In this document: one piece after another, positions 23,092-39,000 of the stretch
Layout: every line of letters starts with the position of its first letter
Numbering within the stretch: the stretch's first letter is position 1
From: Lathyrus oleraceus
Taxonomy: Eukaryota > Streptophyta > Magnoliopsida > Fabales > Fabaceae
Direction of reading: 5' to 3'
Assembly (NCBI RefSeq): GCF_024323335.1
Contig: NC_066585.1
Span: forward strand, 182,918,294 to 182,982,293
Length of the DNA stretch: 64,000 nucleotides
Program-made: the position numbers and the translations under genes
Notes under the pieces: model-generated
Database searches by the model: none
What the model saw: only the letters and a program-made list of their open reading frames with translations
What the model was told of the DNA's origin: nothing

Positions 23092-23376
23092 AGAGTACTT
23101 CTTAACCTTCATTACATCCATATCACCTGACGATTAGGAAATCAAGAGTATTTCATAAATCTCGTTACATTCATTTTCATTACCATATGGTGATTAAAGA
23201 ATTCCAAAGTACTTCTTAAACCTATGTGCATTCATTCGTAATCATAAGCATATCATTCTATTGCATAAAAGGAAAAAATTTGGGACTGTTTGGTATTTAA
23301 GCTATCTTTCACCATGATGATTTGAAGATGAGAGTTGTTCATATCCTCTAGTTAAAGATGTTTAAATAGGGGCAAT
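23092..23376 (+). other. Ogre-B 3' UTR remainder and polypurine tract
   Basis: The minisatellite units resume (GAGTACTTCTTAACC, AAATCAAGAGTATTTCATAA, AAGTACTTCTTAAACC), followed by about 130 bases of unique sequence. The purine tract ATAGGGGCAAT (23366-23376) abuts the LTR. Confidence 0.7.
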
Positions 23377-24580
23377 TGTCATATCCTAAATTTTACCCAA
23401 AGTTTTCACTCACATCAGCATAACATAAATTGATTCATTTTTTATGTATTTCATCAGTTAAAAGCATTCATCAGGGTTTAGATGAAAAGTCAGGAGTTCT
23501 GGTATTTCATCTGGTCTTGATGACATTCATTCAGTCATATGTTGATTAAGAAGTAGAAAGATTTAATTTCTCAAATCTCAGTGCATCATTTATTATGTTG
23601 CATCTTGTTTCAGAGGTTTAGAGGGTGACAATAAAGAGTATTATCGTCATCTAAATCTTTGTAAGGTTAATTGTGATTGAGAATTAGAAGCAAATGGTCC
23701 AAGAGCGATTCATTTGCATCTGATTGTCTGTTCATGATTATTTAGTCAACAATTCAGTTTATTTACATGACGTTTGCATTTTCTACTTGTCATAACATGC
23801 ATTTTGTTTCGCATAACACCTAAAATATCATTTGAAATAATTTTTCGGATCTACAGACAGACTGGTCGAATCGTTTCTCAACTGTACGTCAAATTAGTGG
23901 GCAAAAAATTCAAAATCGTGCTTGCATACGTCATTTTTATTAATCTACGGTTCACGTAGTTTAACCGGACGTGCTCATTTTAATTTTTCGATTACTTTTT
24001 CGATCGCATTTAAATCAACCTGAGCCTTTTAACCGATCATTTTTTATTTCAAAATCTGATCGAAACTTGTATGTTTCCGAGAATTTTATTTTACGCTGAT
24101 AATTTTGGTATAGTCAGGTTAATTTTTCGAGCATTTTTAGTGCCTAACTTTTATTCAATTTTTATCCGATTTTTTTTATATCTTTGCTAAAATATTAGCA
24201 ATAATTAATTAGAATTGTGTACACTTTTTTTTGGTCTGATTTCTATTATTTAGAATATTTTGATTTTGATTTTAATATTAGTCTTTTGAAACTCATTTTT
24301 ATCCATTTTAAAAAGAGACAATTTTGTGTGTGTTACTATTAATATAATTTTCTCTTTTAACTTACATTATCTCTTTTTTTTCTAAATATTTCACTAGTAA
24401 TATTTATTAATTAGATATTATGTTAATGTATTTTTCTTTTAAAAGAAAGAAAAAAAACATGTACATGATATTAAGAGAGGAAGGAAAACATGACATTGGG
24501 AAGACTTTGATCTTCATGGGCCTATTGAGAAAGCCATCAATCACATAGACATATTTTTCTCTGTTGTAACACTCTCCTGC

Positions 24581-24588
24581 TATAAAAA
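24581..24588 (+). promoter_or_regulatory. Candidate Ogre-B LTR TATA box
   Basis: TATAAAAA in the context CCTGCTATAAAAACATC, about 1.2 kb into the LTR. A CT/CA-rich stretch follows downstream, as in many plant transcription start regions. Confidence 0.45.
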
Positions 24589-25907
24589 CATCAACATCTA
24601 TGATAAAAAGGGGGACCCTCTCAAATCAACACTACTAAACTCTGAACCAAGCTTTTTCTCCAACCATCACTTTCTTTTTTCTTTTTCTTCTTAAAAGAAA
24701 ACAAAACATCATCAACTCTACCGCCCCATATCATATTCTTCTTCCCACACCAACCACTAAACAATCATACACTTCCACTCTCAAAACAACCACTATCTTC
24801 ACCATTAAACTCTCCTCCAGCCAACCTTTCAACCACAAACAACCACTCCTCCTCTTAACCTCCATCGTCGGAATAATCCTCACCCTCATCTCCCAACATA
24901 CACCCTTGACCCACCATAAACTTCCTTCCAAAAAACCACCGGCCATCACCATAGTGAGAAACACAAACCTCCATAACCATCACATGAAATCTGTCTCGTT
25001 CAATCACATTGTGCCACCTTCGAATCACCATGACACCATGACTTGCACGAGGTAACCACCACAATAGTTTCCTTCCATTATCACTTCCATTGACCATCAA
25101 TATCACTAACTTCTTCACTTACATCAACTCCTTCAAACTCACAACCACATACCTCCATCTTCTTCCTCCCCTACCTTCCTCATTCAACCACTACATCACA
25201 AAACAAAACAACACAAACCATATCAACCATCCCACAATCATCCTTAACTACACAACCTCAAACTCCACCCCTCACCACCATAATACCACATTCATATCAA
25301 ACTTATAGAATCATCTTGTCGTCATCATCAACACAACCTCAAAACCTCCATGAACTTCGGCCACTGTGAACACATGAACCACCATCATGTTCCTCTCACT
25401 AACAACACTTGCACCATCATCTTCACGTGAAAAAAAGCAGTCCCACAATCACCCTTAACTACACAAAATTGTAGCATCCACCTCATGCACCATATCAACA
25501 CCATACAACACGGCCAAAACCACCGCGTTCCTCCTCAACAACGATGCCGCACCGACCACCCACATCTCTATCGTGAAAACACAACACCACCACTGACCGA
25601 GCATCTCTTGGAAGGGTGAATGGAGGTTTGAGTTTTCCTCTATTTTTTCATTGTTGTTTCTAATGTTTATGAAGGATTGAGGAGTTTGTTTGTTTTCTTC
25701 GTTTTATTCAAGTTTATTCTTGATGTTACTGGTCGAAGCAGGAAAGAAGAAGATAATTGCTCTTTTTTTCACTTTTTTCTATGCGACATCTCAGGCGGGG
25801 GGGTGGTGTTTTTGTTTTTTAAAACCCACCAACACATGTTAGTCACATATCACCATCCCTCTTGTTTTTTTATTTTATTTTCTGTATTTTTTTTATATAT
25901 TAACATT

Positions 25908-25910
25908 ATA

Positions 25911-25950
<40 letters not shown>

Positions 25951-26484
25951 TTATGAATTAATTAATATTTATTATATATTATTATTATTATTATTATTTT
26001 ATTATCATCATTATTATTTTATGAATTAATTAATATTCATTATATATTATTACTATATATATTGTTATTACCATTATCATTATTATTATTATTATATTTA
26101 TTCATTTATTGTTATTGGTATTATTATCATTTGATTATTTATTAATAATGATTATTAATACTTCTATTGATTAATTGTTATGCACTGTCAGTGTAAAAAG
26201 TTTTACACTATCAATGCATCACAATCATCCATCTGTATTACTTTTTAAATGTTTAAAATAAAAGTCAAACCTTTCAAATAAATTAGTGGTTGTGATTAAC
26301 TAACAGTGTAAAATATCTTTACACTGACAGTGTATATCAATTAATCTCTATTATTATTGATATTTACTATTATTTATTTATTTATTATTATTATTGTTAA
26401 TATTTATTATTTTTATTATTATTATTATTTATTAATTATTAATTATCATTATTATTTATCATTATTGATTATTTATTATTGCTA

Positions 26485-26517
<33 letters not shown>

Positions 26518-26680
26518 CATTAGTATTATTGATTATTATTGTCAATTATTATTATTATTTATTGATTTTTATTATTATGGTTGATTATCATTATTAATTA
26601 ATTATTACTAATTATTATTATTATTATTGCTATTAATCTTATTATTTTTTGTTTATTATTTATTTATTGATTAATTGTTT
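25908..26680. repeat. ATT/TTA trinucleotide arrays
   Basis: Several interrupted (ATT)n runs, the longest at about 25911-25948, lie on both sides of the MITE inside the Ogre-B LTR. Open frames through them (YYYY...) are not coding. Confidence 0.9.
26169..26346. mobile_element. MITE-like element, 178 bp, with terminal inverted repeats
   Basis: Ends are GATTAATTG and CAATTAATC (perfect inverse), then imperfect inverted repeats of about 45 bases built on ACTGTCAGTGTAAA / TTTACACTGACAGT. TCTATT flanks both sides (26163-26168 and 26347-26352). The surrounding DNA is low complexity, so the target duplication is less certain than the inverted repeats. No coding capacity. I do not assign a named family. 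Confidence 0.65.
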
Positions 26681-28275
26681 TTTTTTAAATTGATTAAAAT
26701 GAAAAGTTTGATTTATTTGTCTCATCGGTTTTTCACATATGTCTTGTGATTTTGGAGTTGAAAATTTAATTTAACTTAAGGAATTGCTCAAGCGCATAAA
26801 GTTTTGTTGATCGGCCTCAGATATGGTGATTCCTACATGAATCGCTTTACGATTTCTTAACATGGCGCTAAATTATGTAGTTTAATTTCTGATTTTTTAA
26901 CTTCGAATCCCTTAGCTTTCTCTTGGGCCTTCTTACAATGAAATTCTTTTATTTTACAATTGTCTTTTGAACTTGTATTGTTTAATTATTTGTTGTATCC
27001 CCATTCGATAAATTGTACCCCCATTCTCGTGAATATGTAATAAATTTATCGCTTTCATTTACTTTATTGTATCAGTTGATTGTTAACAAAAGATTAAAAT
27101 TAACCCTTTCAGAAAAGAATAAAAAAACAAATAATCGACCCAACGTCGAGTCTTTCCCATAAATGAAATCCAAATTGAATGCAAATTCGAGCATGCCCCC
27201 GTCATATCCAAATTATTTTTCATAAATAAACTTCAAAAACACGATCCAACGTCAAGTCGTCCACCTGTTTTAAAAGCTTTTCGCAATAAAAATAGAAGAA
27301 AATGATTAGGTTTAGACTTTCTATTTTTTCGAATGTTAGGATACTGCTATAGAGCTCCATATTCAAACATTCGTCTTCCATATTAAAACACAATAATTAC
27401 CAACATTAAGTCATTTCTCTTATAGAAGAAAAAAATTGATTGGGTATCGACCTTCTCTTTCCCAAATATTTGGACACTGCAATAGAGCTCCCTGTCTGAA
27501 TAATCATCTTCTATTAATGAACCTTGACCTAATTTGCCACACATTTTCATAAATAAATTTTTGGATAAAGAGAGAGTGATTAGGCTTAGGCCTCTTCCTT
27601 TTCGGGCATTTGAATACTACAGTAGAGCTCCATGTTTGGATGTCTGTCTCCACTTAAAAGCAATTCAACCAATTAAACTTATTTTTCGCCTTTGTACGAC
27701 CACAAAGACATTTTCTGAAAAGATTATGTTACTTCCATTTTGACGCGAAACAGATAAAGACTTCAATCTTCATGAGCAAACAACAAGTAAAGGTTTAATC
27801 GCTCAAATGTGATCCAAACACCTCTCTCTTTAAAAGCAATTCATCAAGTAGTCCTCTTTGAGTAGAACTACGTATGCCTTGAGTTCTTCATAGCAACTGG
27901 AAATATGTAGGAGCAGGATTGCGAAATCTTATCAGGCACATTAATATAAAAAACCCTAAGTCTTTTATTTCTTTCTTTCTCTTTCCTCACTCGATAGGTA
28001 GAAAATTGTAAACGATATCACGCTAACACTCTAACACGAAACTAACTAAATGGGTCCCATCGAGTATGATGGATGTGAGGGGTACTAATACCTTCCACTT
28101 GCATAAACGACTCCCGAACTCGATTTGGTTGCGACGACCATTTCTTTTTTGTTTTTCATGGGTTTTATTGATATTTTCCCTTTTCCTCTTTGGGAATAAA
28201 TAAAGTTCAGTGACGACTCTGTTTTGTTTATATTTTGAGCGTTCCTTACGCTTGGGTATTTTTCGCGTCGCGACA

Positions 28276-28910
28276 GGTTCATTTTAGAGAATTCTCAGTT
28301 CGGGGAGATTGTTACTCCTCGTCACGGACTCTCTTCATCGAAACCAGAAGCGGGGTTGATTTTCCACTGATAAAGTGACTACAACGTCCCCAAGTTGACC
28401 CACCTCGAGAGTAGGAGTATGAATCTCTATAGTCGGGGTAGGAGAAAGGGTCGGAGTTAAAACAGTGGTGGCCTGACGAGTAGGTGAAAAAGAGGTAGTC
28501 CAAGTATTGACCACAACCCGAATACCTTAAGCATCTGCAAGGCTGTAGAACATATTCCGTTTGTTCACCTTATCCATGCTATTTACAAAACAAAATCACA
28601 CATGTAAAAAAAGCACGAAGACCCCGTTCTCACTAAGAATTTTCCCCCTCTCTTCTCGTCTAACTACACTCAAGATATCATGAGTGTCAATCCATCTTTT
28701 TTTCACCTCGGCAGAGGGCACCTCAACAGGGCAAAACCCTTCCTCATAGCCAAGCTCCTGAAACCAGGATTGTATTTCCTCCTCCATTTCCACCTTGTTA
28801 GGAGAAAGAAAATCCAACTTGGTATAATAGAAGTGAGCATCCCGGTTAAAGTGGATCTTAAACTCGTACTTTAGTCACAAAATTTGACAAAAACAGGGAG
28901 AATAAACAAA
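28276..28910 (-). pseudogene. Degraded retroelement-like coding remnant
   Basis: On the minus strand a broken frame (about 28577 to 28290) reads like a Thr/Pro-rich protein segment (TVLTPTLSPTPTIEIHTPTL) with internal stops. A second piece (28817-28596) encodes FQELGYEEGFCPVEVPSAEVKKRWIDTHD. The style resembles gag-like proteins of plant gypsy elements, but I cannot name a family. No intact gene. Confidence 0.35.
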
Positions 28911-29067
28911 GATATAGAAGAAACCAAGGTGTGATACAAGTGTGTGGGGCTTTACAATTAAAAAACGCCCCAAGAAGTCGACCCAATCTAGCGCAAAAGG
29001 GTCGAACCAAGGATTGACTAGGTAGAAGTAAATAAGCCCCCGATTATGGAAAGTATACTAGGAAGTG

Positions 29068-29348
29068 CGCCTCAAATAAAAAATATCAAAGAATAATCTA
29101 AGGGAATGCTTCTAGGATATTGATCTCGACACACAGTTGAAACACCCTTATGTATGCCCATGACCCCAAATAAAGTTGGGAAGAAGCAACTTTTAAATAT
29201 TTCAGGATGACGCCTCTGATGGAAAAGATCAAAGAATGATCTAAGGGGATGCTTCCAGGATTTGTGTTTGACGCGCAACTGAAACACCCTATGTATGCCC
29301 ATGACCCTTGATGAAGTTGGGAATGAGCAACTTTTAAATATTTCAGGA
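29068..29348. repeat. Tandem duplication of about 143 bp
   Basis: Copy 1 is 29068-29210 and copy 2 about 29211-29348. Both run from CGCCTC through ATCAAAGAATRATCTAAGG, TATGTATGCCCATGACCC and GCAACTTTTAAATATTTCAGGA. They are diverged by substitutions and small indels, so the duplication is not recent. Confidence 0.8.
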
Positions 29349-29589
29349 CAACTACATCGAATTCAAAAAAAGACAATCGATGTCCTACTCTTGTAAACAA
29401 ACACTCATAGAGTGAGACCACACAGTCATCAAAAGAATTACATATCCCCTTTTCTTCCGATACTAGAAGAGATAACCACTTTTAAGGGTCACTGACCTCA
29501 ACGTCGACCATATTTATAGTAGCCTCCGTGCTTAGAACCTATGAAGTACCCGTTATCTTTGAATTCATCCAATCATACTCAATCGCATC

Positions 29590-30012
29590 CGACTGGGCTC
29601 AAAGATCTAAATGAGCTTTCACTTCAACGTCATTAGGCTCACAATTATCGGTCCTCAGACGATGTTGAATATAATAATTAACACGTTCTCTCATCTGCCG
29701 ATTAGCTTGCACCTTCTTCTCGGATAAGGCATGATGGGGCATAGGGACCTCAACACGATTTATTCCTTTGCCAACATTTGATATAAGTTCATCTAATGAA
29801 CCGGATGACGACATTTCTTCCACCAAGGAATCCCTAGACACCCTTTCTGAGTTAGAATTGTCAGATATGGGTATGATTATGGTTATAGGTAATCACTACA
29901 AGATAAGAAAGATGAGAATCAGGGAAGATCCCAATTATAGAGGTATATGGAATTTCCACTTCAGAATCACTCACTAGGTTGATCGTACTATCGCTCATCT
30001 TGACTAGAAAAC
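29590..30012 (-). pseudogene. Gag-like remnant, minus strand
   Basis: A broken reading (an ATG near 30000, then 29841-29599) gives an acidic Ser-rich start and a basic helical stretch (KKVQANRQMRERVNYYIQHRLR). Stops and frame changes interrupt it. Probably the same decayed element as the remnant at 28276-28910; function unknown. Confidence 0.3.
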
Positions 30013-30840
30013 ATGAAATGCTGGAAGATAAAAGTTTGAGTTAGAACGATACCTGATTATATGGGGGTGATGAAATAAGAGAAGACGAAGAAACGAGAGA
30101 GTTTTATGCAAAACACTGAAAGTTGCTTATACTAATACACTCAGGGAAGAAGAAACGAAGATATTTTCTGGAAAGTAATAACAAGATTGAATGTTAAAGG
30201 TTGCAAAAAACTTCTAAATACTAAATTCACCCTATTTATAAGCAATACCAACTGAAAGGACCAGGTCAAATATGGAATGGAATCACAAAATCTACGACTA
30301 GATTTCCACTCATGGATACACGCTAACTCGAGTGCACTCAAGTACTCTATAAGTTGCGTCATACCCTAACTGGTCACATCAACGCACATGTCAGAAAAGG
30401 GCGACAAAGCGTTTCAATGATGGACCGCATTAAATGTGTTCGTTCCTATTACTTTTTCCAAAACTAATCCTAAGCGTTTAAGTTTCATCCCACTTCAGAC
30501 CACGTCATGGAGGTCGGTTAATGATACTTAAGGCTTCCTCCAGCTCCTTTAGTACTTGACAAAGCCTTGAGAGAAACTGTTCTAGACCGACCAAACCCAA
30601 ATGACCAAGGCTCAATCCATCTTAAATCCACTTCACTTGACCCAAAGTATAAAATCAGCTCACATGCTAAGAGAAAAATACAATTTATGATCTTCGATTT
30701 TCACTATACTTATCTTAAATATTGAACTGACTTGAATGTTAAAGTGTTAACCATGCAAATCCACCATGCGCTGTCGTAAAGGAGATCAGAATCACCATTC
30801 AAGATCATTAGTTTTTCAACTAAATTCATTTTGGTTCCTG
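30013..30840 (+). repeat. Probable decayed gypsy LTR segment
   Basis: No gene. Near 30728-30760 the stretch GACTTGAATGTTAAAGTGTTAACC matches, with few changes, the stretch at 53500-53525 that stands ahead of another gypsy gag remnant. This kind of sequence is common near the 3' end of plant gypsy LTRs. Boundaries are not recognisable. Confidence 0.35.
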
Positions 30841-31775
30841 AACAGAACAATATCCAATATCATTTGATATTAATTTAATCATTAACATACTTTAAAACAC
30901 AAACTAAATAACACTCAAAATTTTATAAAAATAATAAGGTTAAAATAGTCTATTGATCATTGTAAGTTAGCGAATTTTTGGTTTTGATTAATGTAATTTT
31001 TATTTTTTGGTATGAGTCCCTATGTTGCTGTTAATCTCTAAAGTCAAAATTCATAGAAAAATCTACCATGTAGATTTGCCTTCGAATTTTATTTTTAGAA
31101 ACTAAAACCAACGCAAAAATATAACAACTCAGAACAAAAATAAATAAATTATAGAACCAAAATAAAAAATTAAGTTACTTACAATGACGAGAAGATTATT
31201 TAAGTCAAATAATAATAATAATTTATTATGAGTCGATTTTAAAAAGATTATTTAAGTCAAATAATAATAATAATTTATTATGAGTCGATTTTAAACCATC
31301 TATTTAAATTTGTCCAAATTTGTCCACCCATGTGACAAAAAGCTTATGCCACTACTTACTATTGGTATGGCAGATGCAGTAGCTTGTTCCGAAGAGAACA
31401 GTAACCTTTTGTTCTTGACATGTATTGACACTCATTAACAAAGTGTTCCATGGTTCTAATTCGTACCACACACACGAACTGTCCATGAAGACTCAAGTCA
31501 CATGAAACCTTTTTCATAAACAGATTTGCTAAACTATGCGCCTCTCTAGAACCACATAACTACCCTACGAATTTAATACCAACCAGCTACCATGTACCAA
31601 TCATTCAATTTCTAGTTATGCGTCTAAATCAGACTCCTTTAAACACATGAACAATCACAGACAAACAACTCATCCTCATAAATAATAACGTAACAGAATT
31701 AAACACGTTCATCTCTGTGTTTTTTTATTCATCAAATGACACTCACAACCGACACGAATAATCAAGTGCAACACC
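30841..31775. other. Intergenic region upstream of RLK1
   Basis: AT-rich, with no supported gene. It contains a perfect or near-perfect 52-bp tandem duplication (31193-31244 and 31245-31296, core TTTAAGTCAAATAATAATAA). A weak TATA-like CATAAATAAT lies about 95 bases ahead of the RLK1 ATG (31677-31686), a possible promoter element only. Confidence 0.5.
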
Positions 31776-35169
<3,394 letters not shown>

Positions 35170-36018
35170 AGGCCATGCTTATTGTCTGATGCTAGTGTGC
35201 TGTATACTTGTAAACGAAATTGCAATAAGGTACGCCATAATACTCTCAATCTAGATTCTTACAAGGAGGTAAAGTTAAAACCAACATTTTACTTGTACGA
35301 GATGAGTGAGAAACCACAAAAATGAGTGACCATGTCTTGATCAAAAACCTTAAGCTGTTGCACATTGTGTCTCCACAGCTGTATTGTCTTTATTTAACTC
35401 ATTGTCAACCAACATGGGATTAACACAGCTCCTCCGCACTTGTATTTTACAGAAGTACTCCTTTATGTAAATTAAAGCCATTGTTGTAAGTATATATTTG
35501 TATGGAAAATGTAAAATATTGTTATTAAAATAGTATGAGTTACTGCTACACTCTTTTAATCTTTGAGAATTGGAATGGATAATTGTGTAAAAACATTTTA
35601 TATTGTTATTGTATATTCTTTAAAATCATGAAATTTACAAGTTGGGCTCTTGGGTTCATATAGGACCACATTATAAATTTGTTAGCAAAAGGCTCTAACA
35701 GAATAGCTCAACTCACTAACTAAAAATACATACAATCAACAAATTACAATAAGGATAATTATTTAATATAACAAATTATATTGTAAGAAACCTTGATACA
35801 AAACACTTCAATATATCACTAAACCTAACACCATTTCCTAAGCACTCAAAGCACAAATTGATAGAGAAACCAGCAAGACCATTATAGAACCATTAAGATT
35901 GTCAATTCCGAAATCAGTAAGCACGTTTGATATACCTTGGTAAGTTCTCAAGAGCTTCTAGAAATGTCTACAAACTCAATTCTAATAGGAAATTAGGAAG
36001 CAAATATTAAATATTTGA
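35170..36018. other. Intergenic region between convergent RLK1 and RLK2
   Basis: No gene. From about 35725 to 36018 the sequence is close to 56850-57195 downstream of RLK4 (shared AATTACAATAAGGAT, CACTTCAATAT, CCTAACACCATTTCCTAAGC), so the duplicated block including RLK2 and RLK4 extends past the stop codons. Confidence 0.6.
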
Positions 36019-39000
36019 TTAAAGTAGCTTTTGGCGAGCACTGATACTAGTTTCTGTTACTTCATTTATTGAAGACCCTCCTCCTGAAGTTGATTCTTGC
36101 CAGTCTTGGCTGCCGTTGAATAAGACTGCTGGTTTTTGTGGTTGGCAAAGAGGTGTTTCATTGCATAGCATGAAAACAACTTCTAACATTGATGGTCTAT
36201 TCATGGCTTTTTCTTGCACACATAAGAGTCCAATTTGAATGCATCTCAAAACTATATCAGGAGGATAAGACTGGTTTAGTGTTGGATCAACTGTATCCAA
36301 TGCCTTTCCTTCTGTCCATGGTGTCCACTGTCCACACCTACAAATGCATAATACAGTCTTTAAATAAATACACCATATATCATTAAAGAGTTGGCCAACT
36401 TTAAGGTTACCTCTTTTTATTTTTTTTCTAACTTACATGCCCAATTAAATTTAGGGATGCTCTTCCAGTTTCACAATGTGTGTTTCTTTGTCCAGCAATG
36501 ATTTCTAGTAGCAAGACCCCATAACTGAAGACATCAGATTTTGTTGAATATAGTTCTTCCATTGCATATTCTGGTGCCATATATCCACTGCAATTTTACA
36601 AAATAGTTAGAGCATTATGTAAAATACAGATCCATCTTTTAATACTAATGATTATAAGGGCATGACACATACTATGTTCCAACCAATCTTTTTGTTCTTG
36701 CTTGAATTTCATCTTCTCCAAATATTCTAGCCATACCAAAATCTGAGATTTTGGGATTCATTGCTGCATCAAGGAGAACCTTGCTTGCTTTCAGATCTCT
36801 ATGAATTATTTTCAGCCTTGAATCTTGATGAAGATATAACAGTAACACACCTCGAGCAATCCCACAAATAATTTCAGAACGCTTACTCCAATCCATTGAC
36901 AGCCTTTGGTTTAGATCTGAGTTGAACAATTGAAGTTTTCAGAAATTGAACATATTGGGAAAGGATAATACAGTTTTAGTTGAATATCTGGAAGCCATTA
37001 TTTCCACTTAACCATGAAAATGTAGAATTTAGGAAACTGACAAGTAGATAAGATTAGATAATCCTATGAACCTATCATCTGGTGCCTGACAAGGAGTTAT
37101 AGAAATATATGTAAAAGTTTCAATCTTGTCCCCGATGTTTAGGCATCTAAACATTATAATGAATAACTATTAACCCATTTATTTTAGCGACAGTCCTATG
37201 AGTAATGTGTCGATTTCTCTCCCCAAATCAGTCACAACTCACTATGCTTTAGCCTTTATGCATGTCTAAATACAAGTTTATTCATGCTAGAGAGACAAAG
37301 AGTGAGTTCGATATAATAGCATACCGAATATAAAGAAGTCTAGGCTTTTGTTTGGTAGGTATTCGTAAACTAGCATCCTTTCTTCGTTTTCAAAGCAACA
37401 GCCGAGCAATTTCACTAGATTTCTATGTTGTGTTTTCTTGCATCAGTAGCTTAATGTAGAGTTTCACTTACCTTGTTGACAGAGCCAAATCTACCTTGTC
37501 CAGGCTTATTCTCATGACCACAATTTCTTGTAGCTGTCATTATTGTTTTAAAGTTGAAAAATGGTAGATTTGGATGTGGAGCACCGTTCTCTTCTCTGGA
37601 GGAATCTTGGTTTGACTGCTGCATCATTTTATCTGAAGTTACAAATAAATAACATGAGGTAAGATTTCAATCAACTTACACATTTTGAAGAGTATGTTTC
37701 TTCTTGGCTATCAAATAAAAAACTTAGATTATACATTTAGCTATGGTTGCACGTAAAATGATCTCAATAATAATAAAAATAACATTACTATTATTCAATC
37801 AAGCACATACATTATTAGTAGTTGCAAAGGAAATTTGGAGATATTGTTAACATTTCTGGTAGTGTATTTTAAAATATATGGGTGGATTGAGAAACTCCCC
37901 AAAAATTGGTAAGTGCTAATTAGATACTGACAATAATTTGGCATAAATCAGTCCCCTTTAGAATTCCCAAGCATGTCTCGGTTTGAATGGAGAAGATTGA
38001 ATTGGTGCAGATGTGTATTGGTTCTGAAAATGGTATATGCGGAGAAAAAATTTCTGTCATAATGAAGCACGGGATCTTGTGTCAGCAGAAACATGAGACT
38101 AGGAGGTGGAATTGAAGCTGACAATAGTACTTGGAGATGATGTGGTTATGCCTATCATTTGGGGCTGCTGGGGACCATTTTTTTGTGGTCATTAGTACTG
38201 GTTTTCCTATTAATTTTATGGTATTTGAGACTAACAATTGATTACTTTGAGCTGTTTTGGAGCTACTTTTTTGGCTCTTAATGCTGACTTTTTTCTCTGG
38301 TTTTTAATGGTATTTAGGCTATTCTGATTTTGTTGAGGTAAATTTGTAATGGTGGAACATGTGGGTTGCTGCACTGTTTCAGTGGTGAATTGGTCTTGGG
38401 GTGATTTTCAAGATGATAGCAGTACAATCATAGCAAGACAAAAACATGGTTAATTTTGGTAATGTCCGTAAAAAATAGGTGAATGTGGCTCGTGACAGCA
38501 AAAATTAACTCGGTACAGTATTATATGCACAGGGTAGATATGGCTTATGTTATGGCAAGAATTGAATGAGTTGGGGACACAACATATACTATTTAGGTAG
38601 GAGTAGCAGGACATGTGATACTAAGGCTTTAAGAATTATGATGTATGAGTTAATATGTGGTGTATTTCTTTCTTATGACTCGTGCCTCTAAGAAATTTTT
38701 CATATGAATAAAATTCATTTTGCCTTTACCAAAAGAAAACTTTGATAAACGATATGGCGCTCACAGCCCATGTATTAGTTGAACATAATAAAAATAATAG
38801 CTGAAACAGAAGAAACTAATATTACACTTTGCAACACAAACTGAAAATAATAATGGAATGTAATGAACAAGGGATATCATCCTTGAAAATAAATCACATA
38901 CCCTTTATTTTTTCTTCCGCCAGCAATACATATACACACAGGAGACGAGGAACACAATTGCAACTATAGAAGCTACAAGATATGCAGCCAACCTCTTTTT

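Larger units (their letters stand above)
23377..28275 (+). repeat. Ogre-B 3' LTR, about 4.9 kb
   Basis: Starts TGTCATATCCTAAATTTTACCC and ends TTTTTCGCGTCGCGACA. The last 100 bases align with the Ogre-A LTR end (GGGAATAAATAAAG, GACGACTCTGT, then GCGACA). The different start (TGTCATATCC against TGTAACACC) shows a distinct Ogre lineage. Inside are a TATA box, a C/A-rich stretch (24700-25550) with chance open frames on both strands, long ATT-trinucleotide arrays and a MITE. GGTTC (28276-28280) would be its right target duplicate. Confidence 0.78.

Noticed and set aside
24731..25308. Open frames on both strands in the Ogre-B LTR (77, 87 and 72 codons)
   Set aside because: They lie in a C/A-rich low-complexity LTR segment, overlap one another on opposite strands and have no family resemblance.
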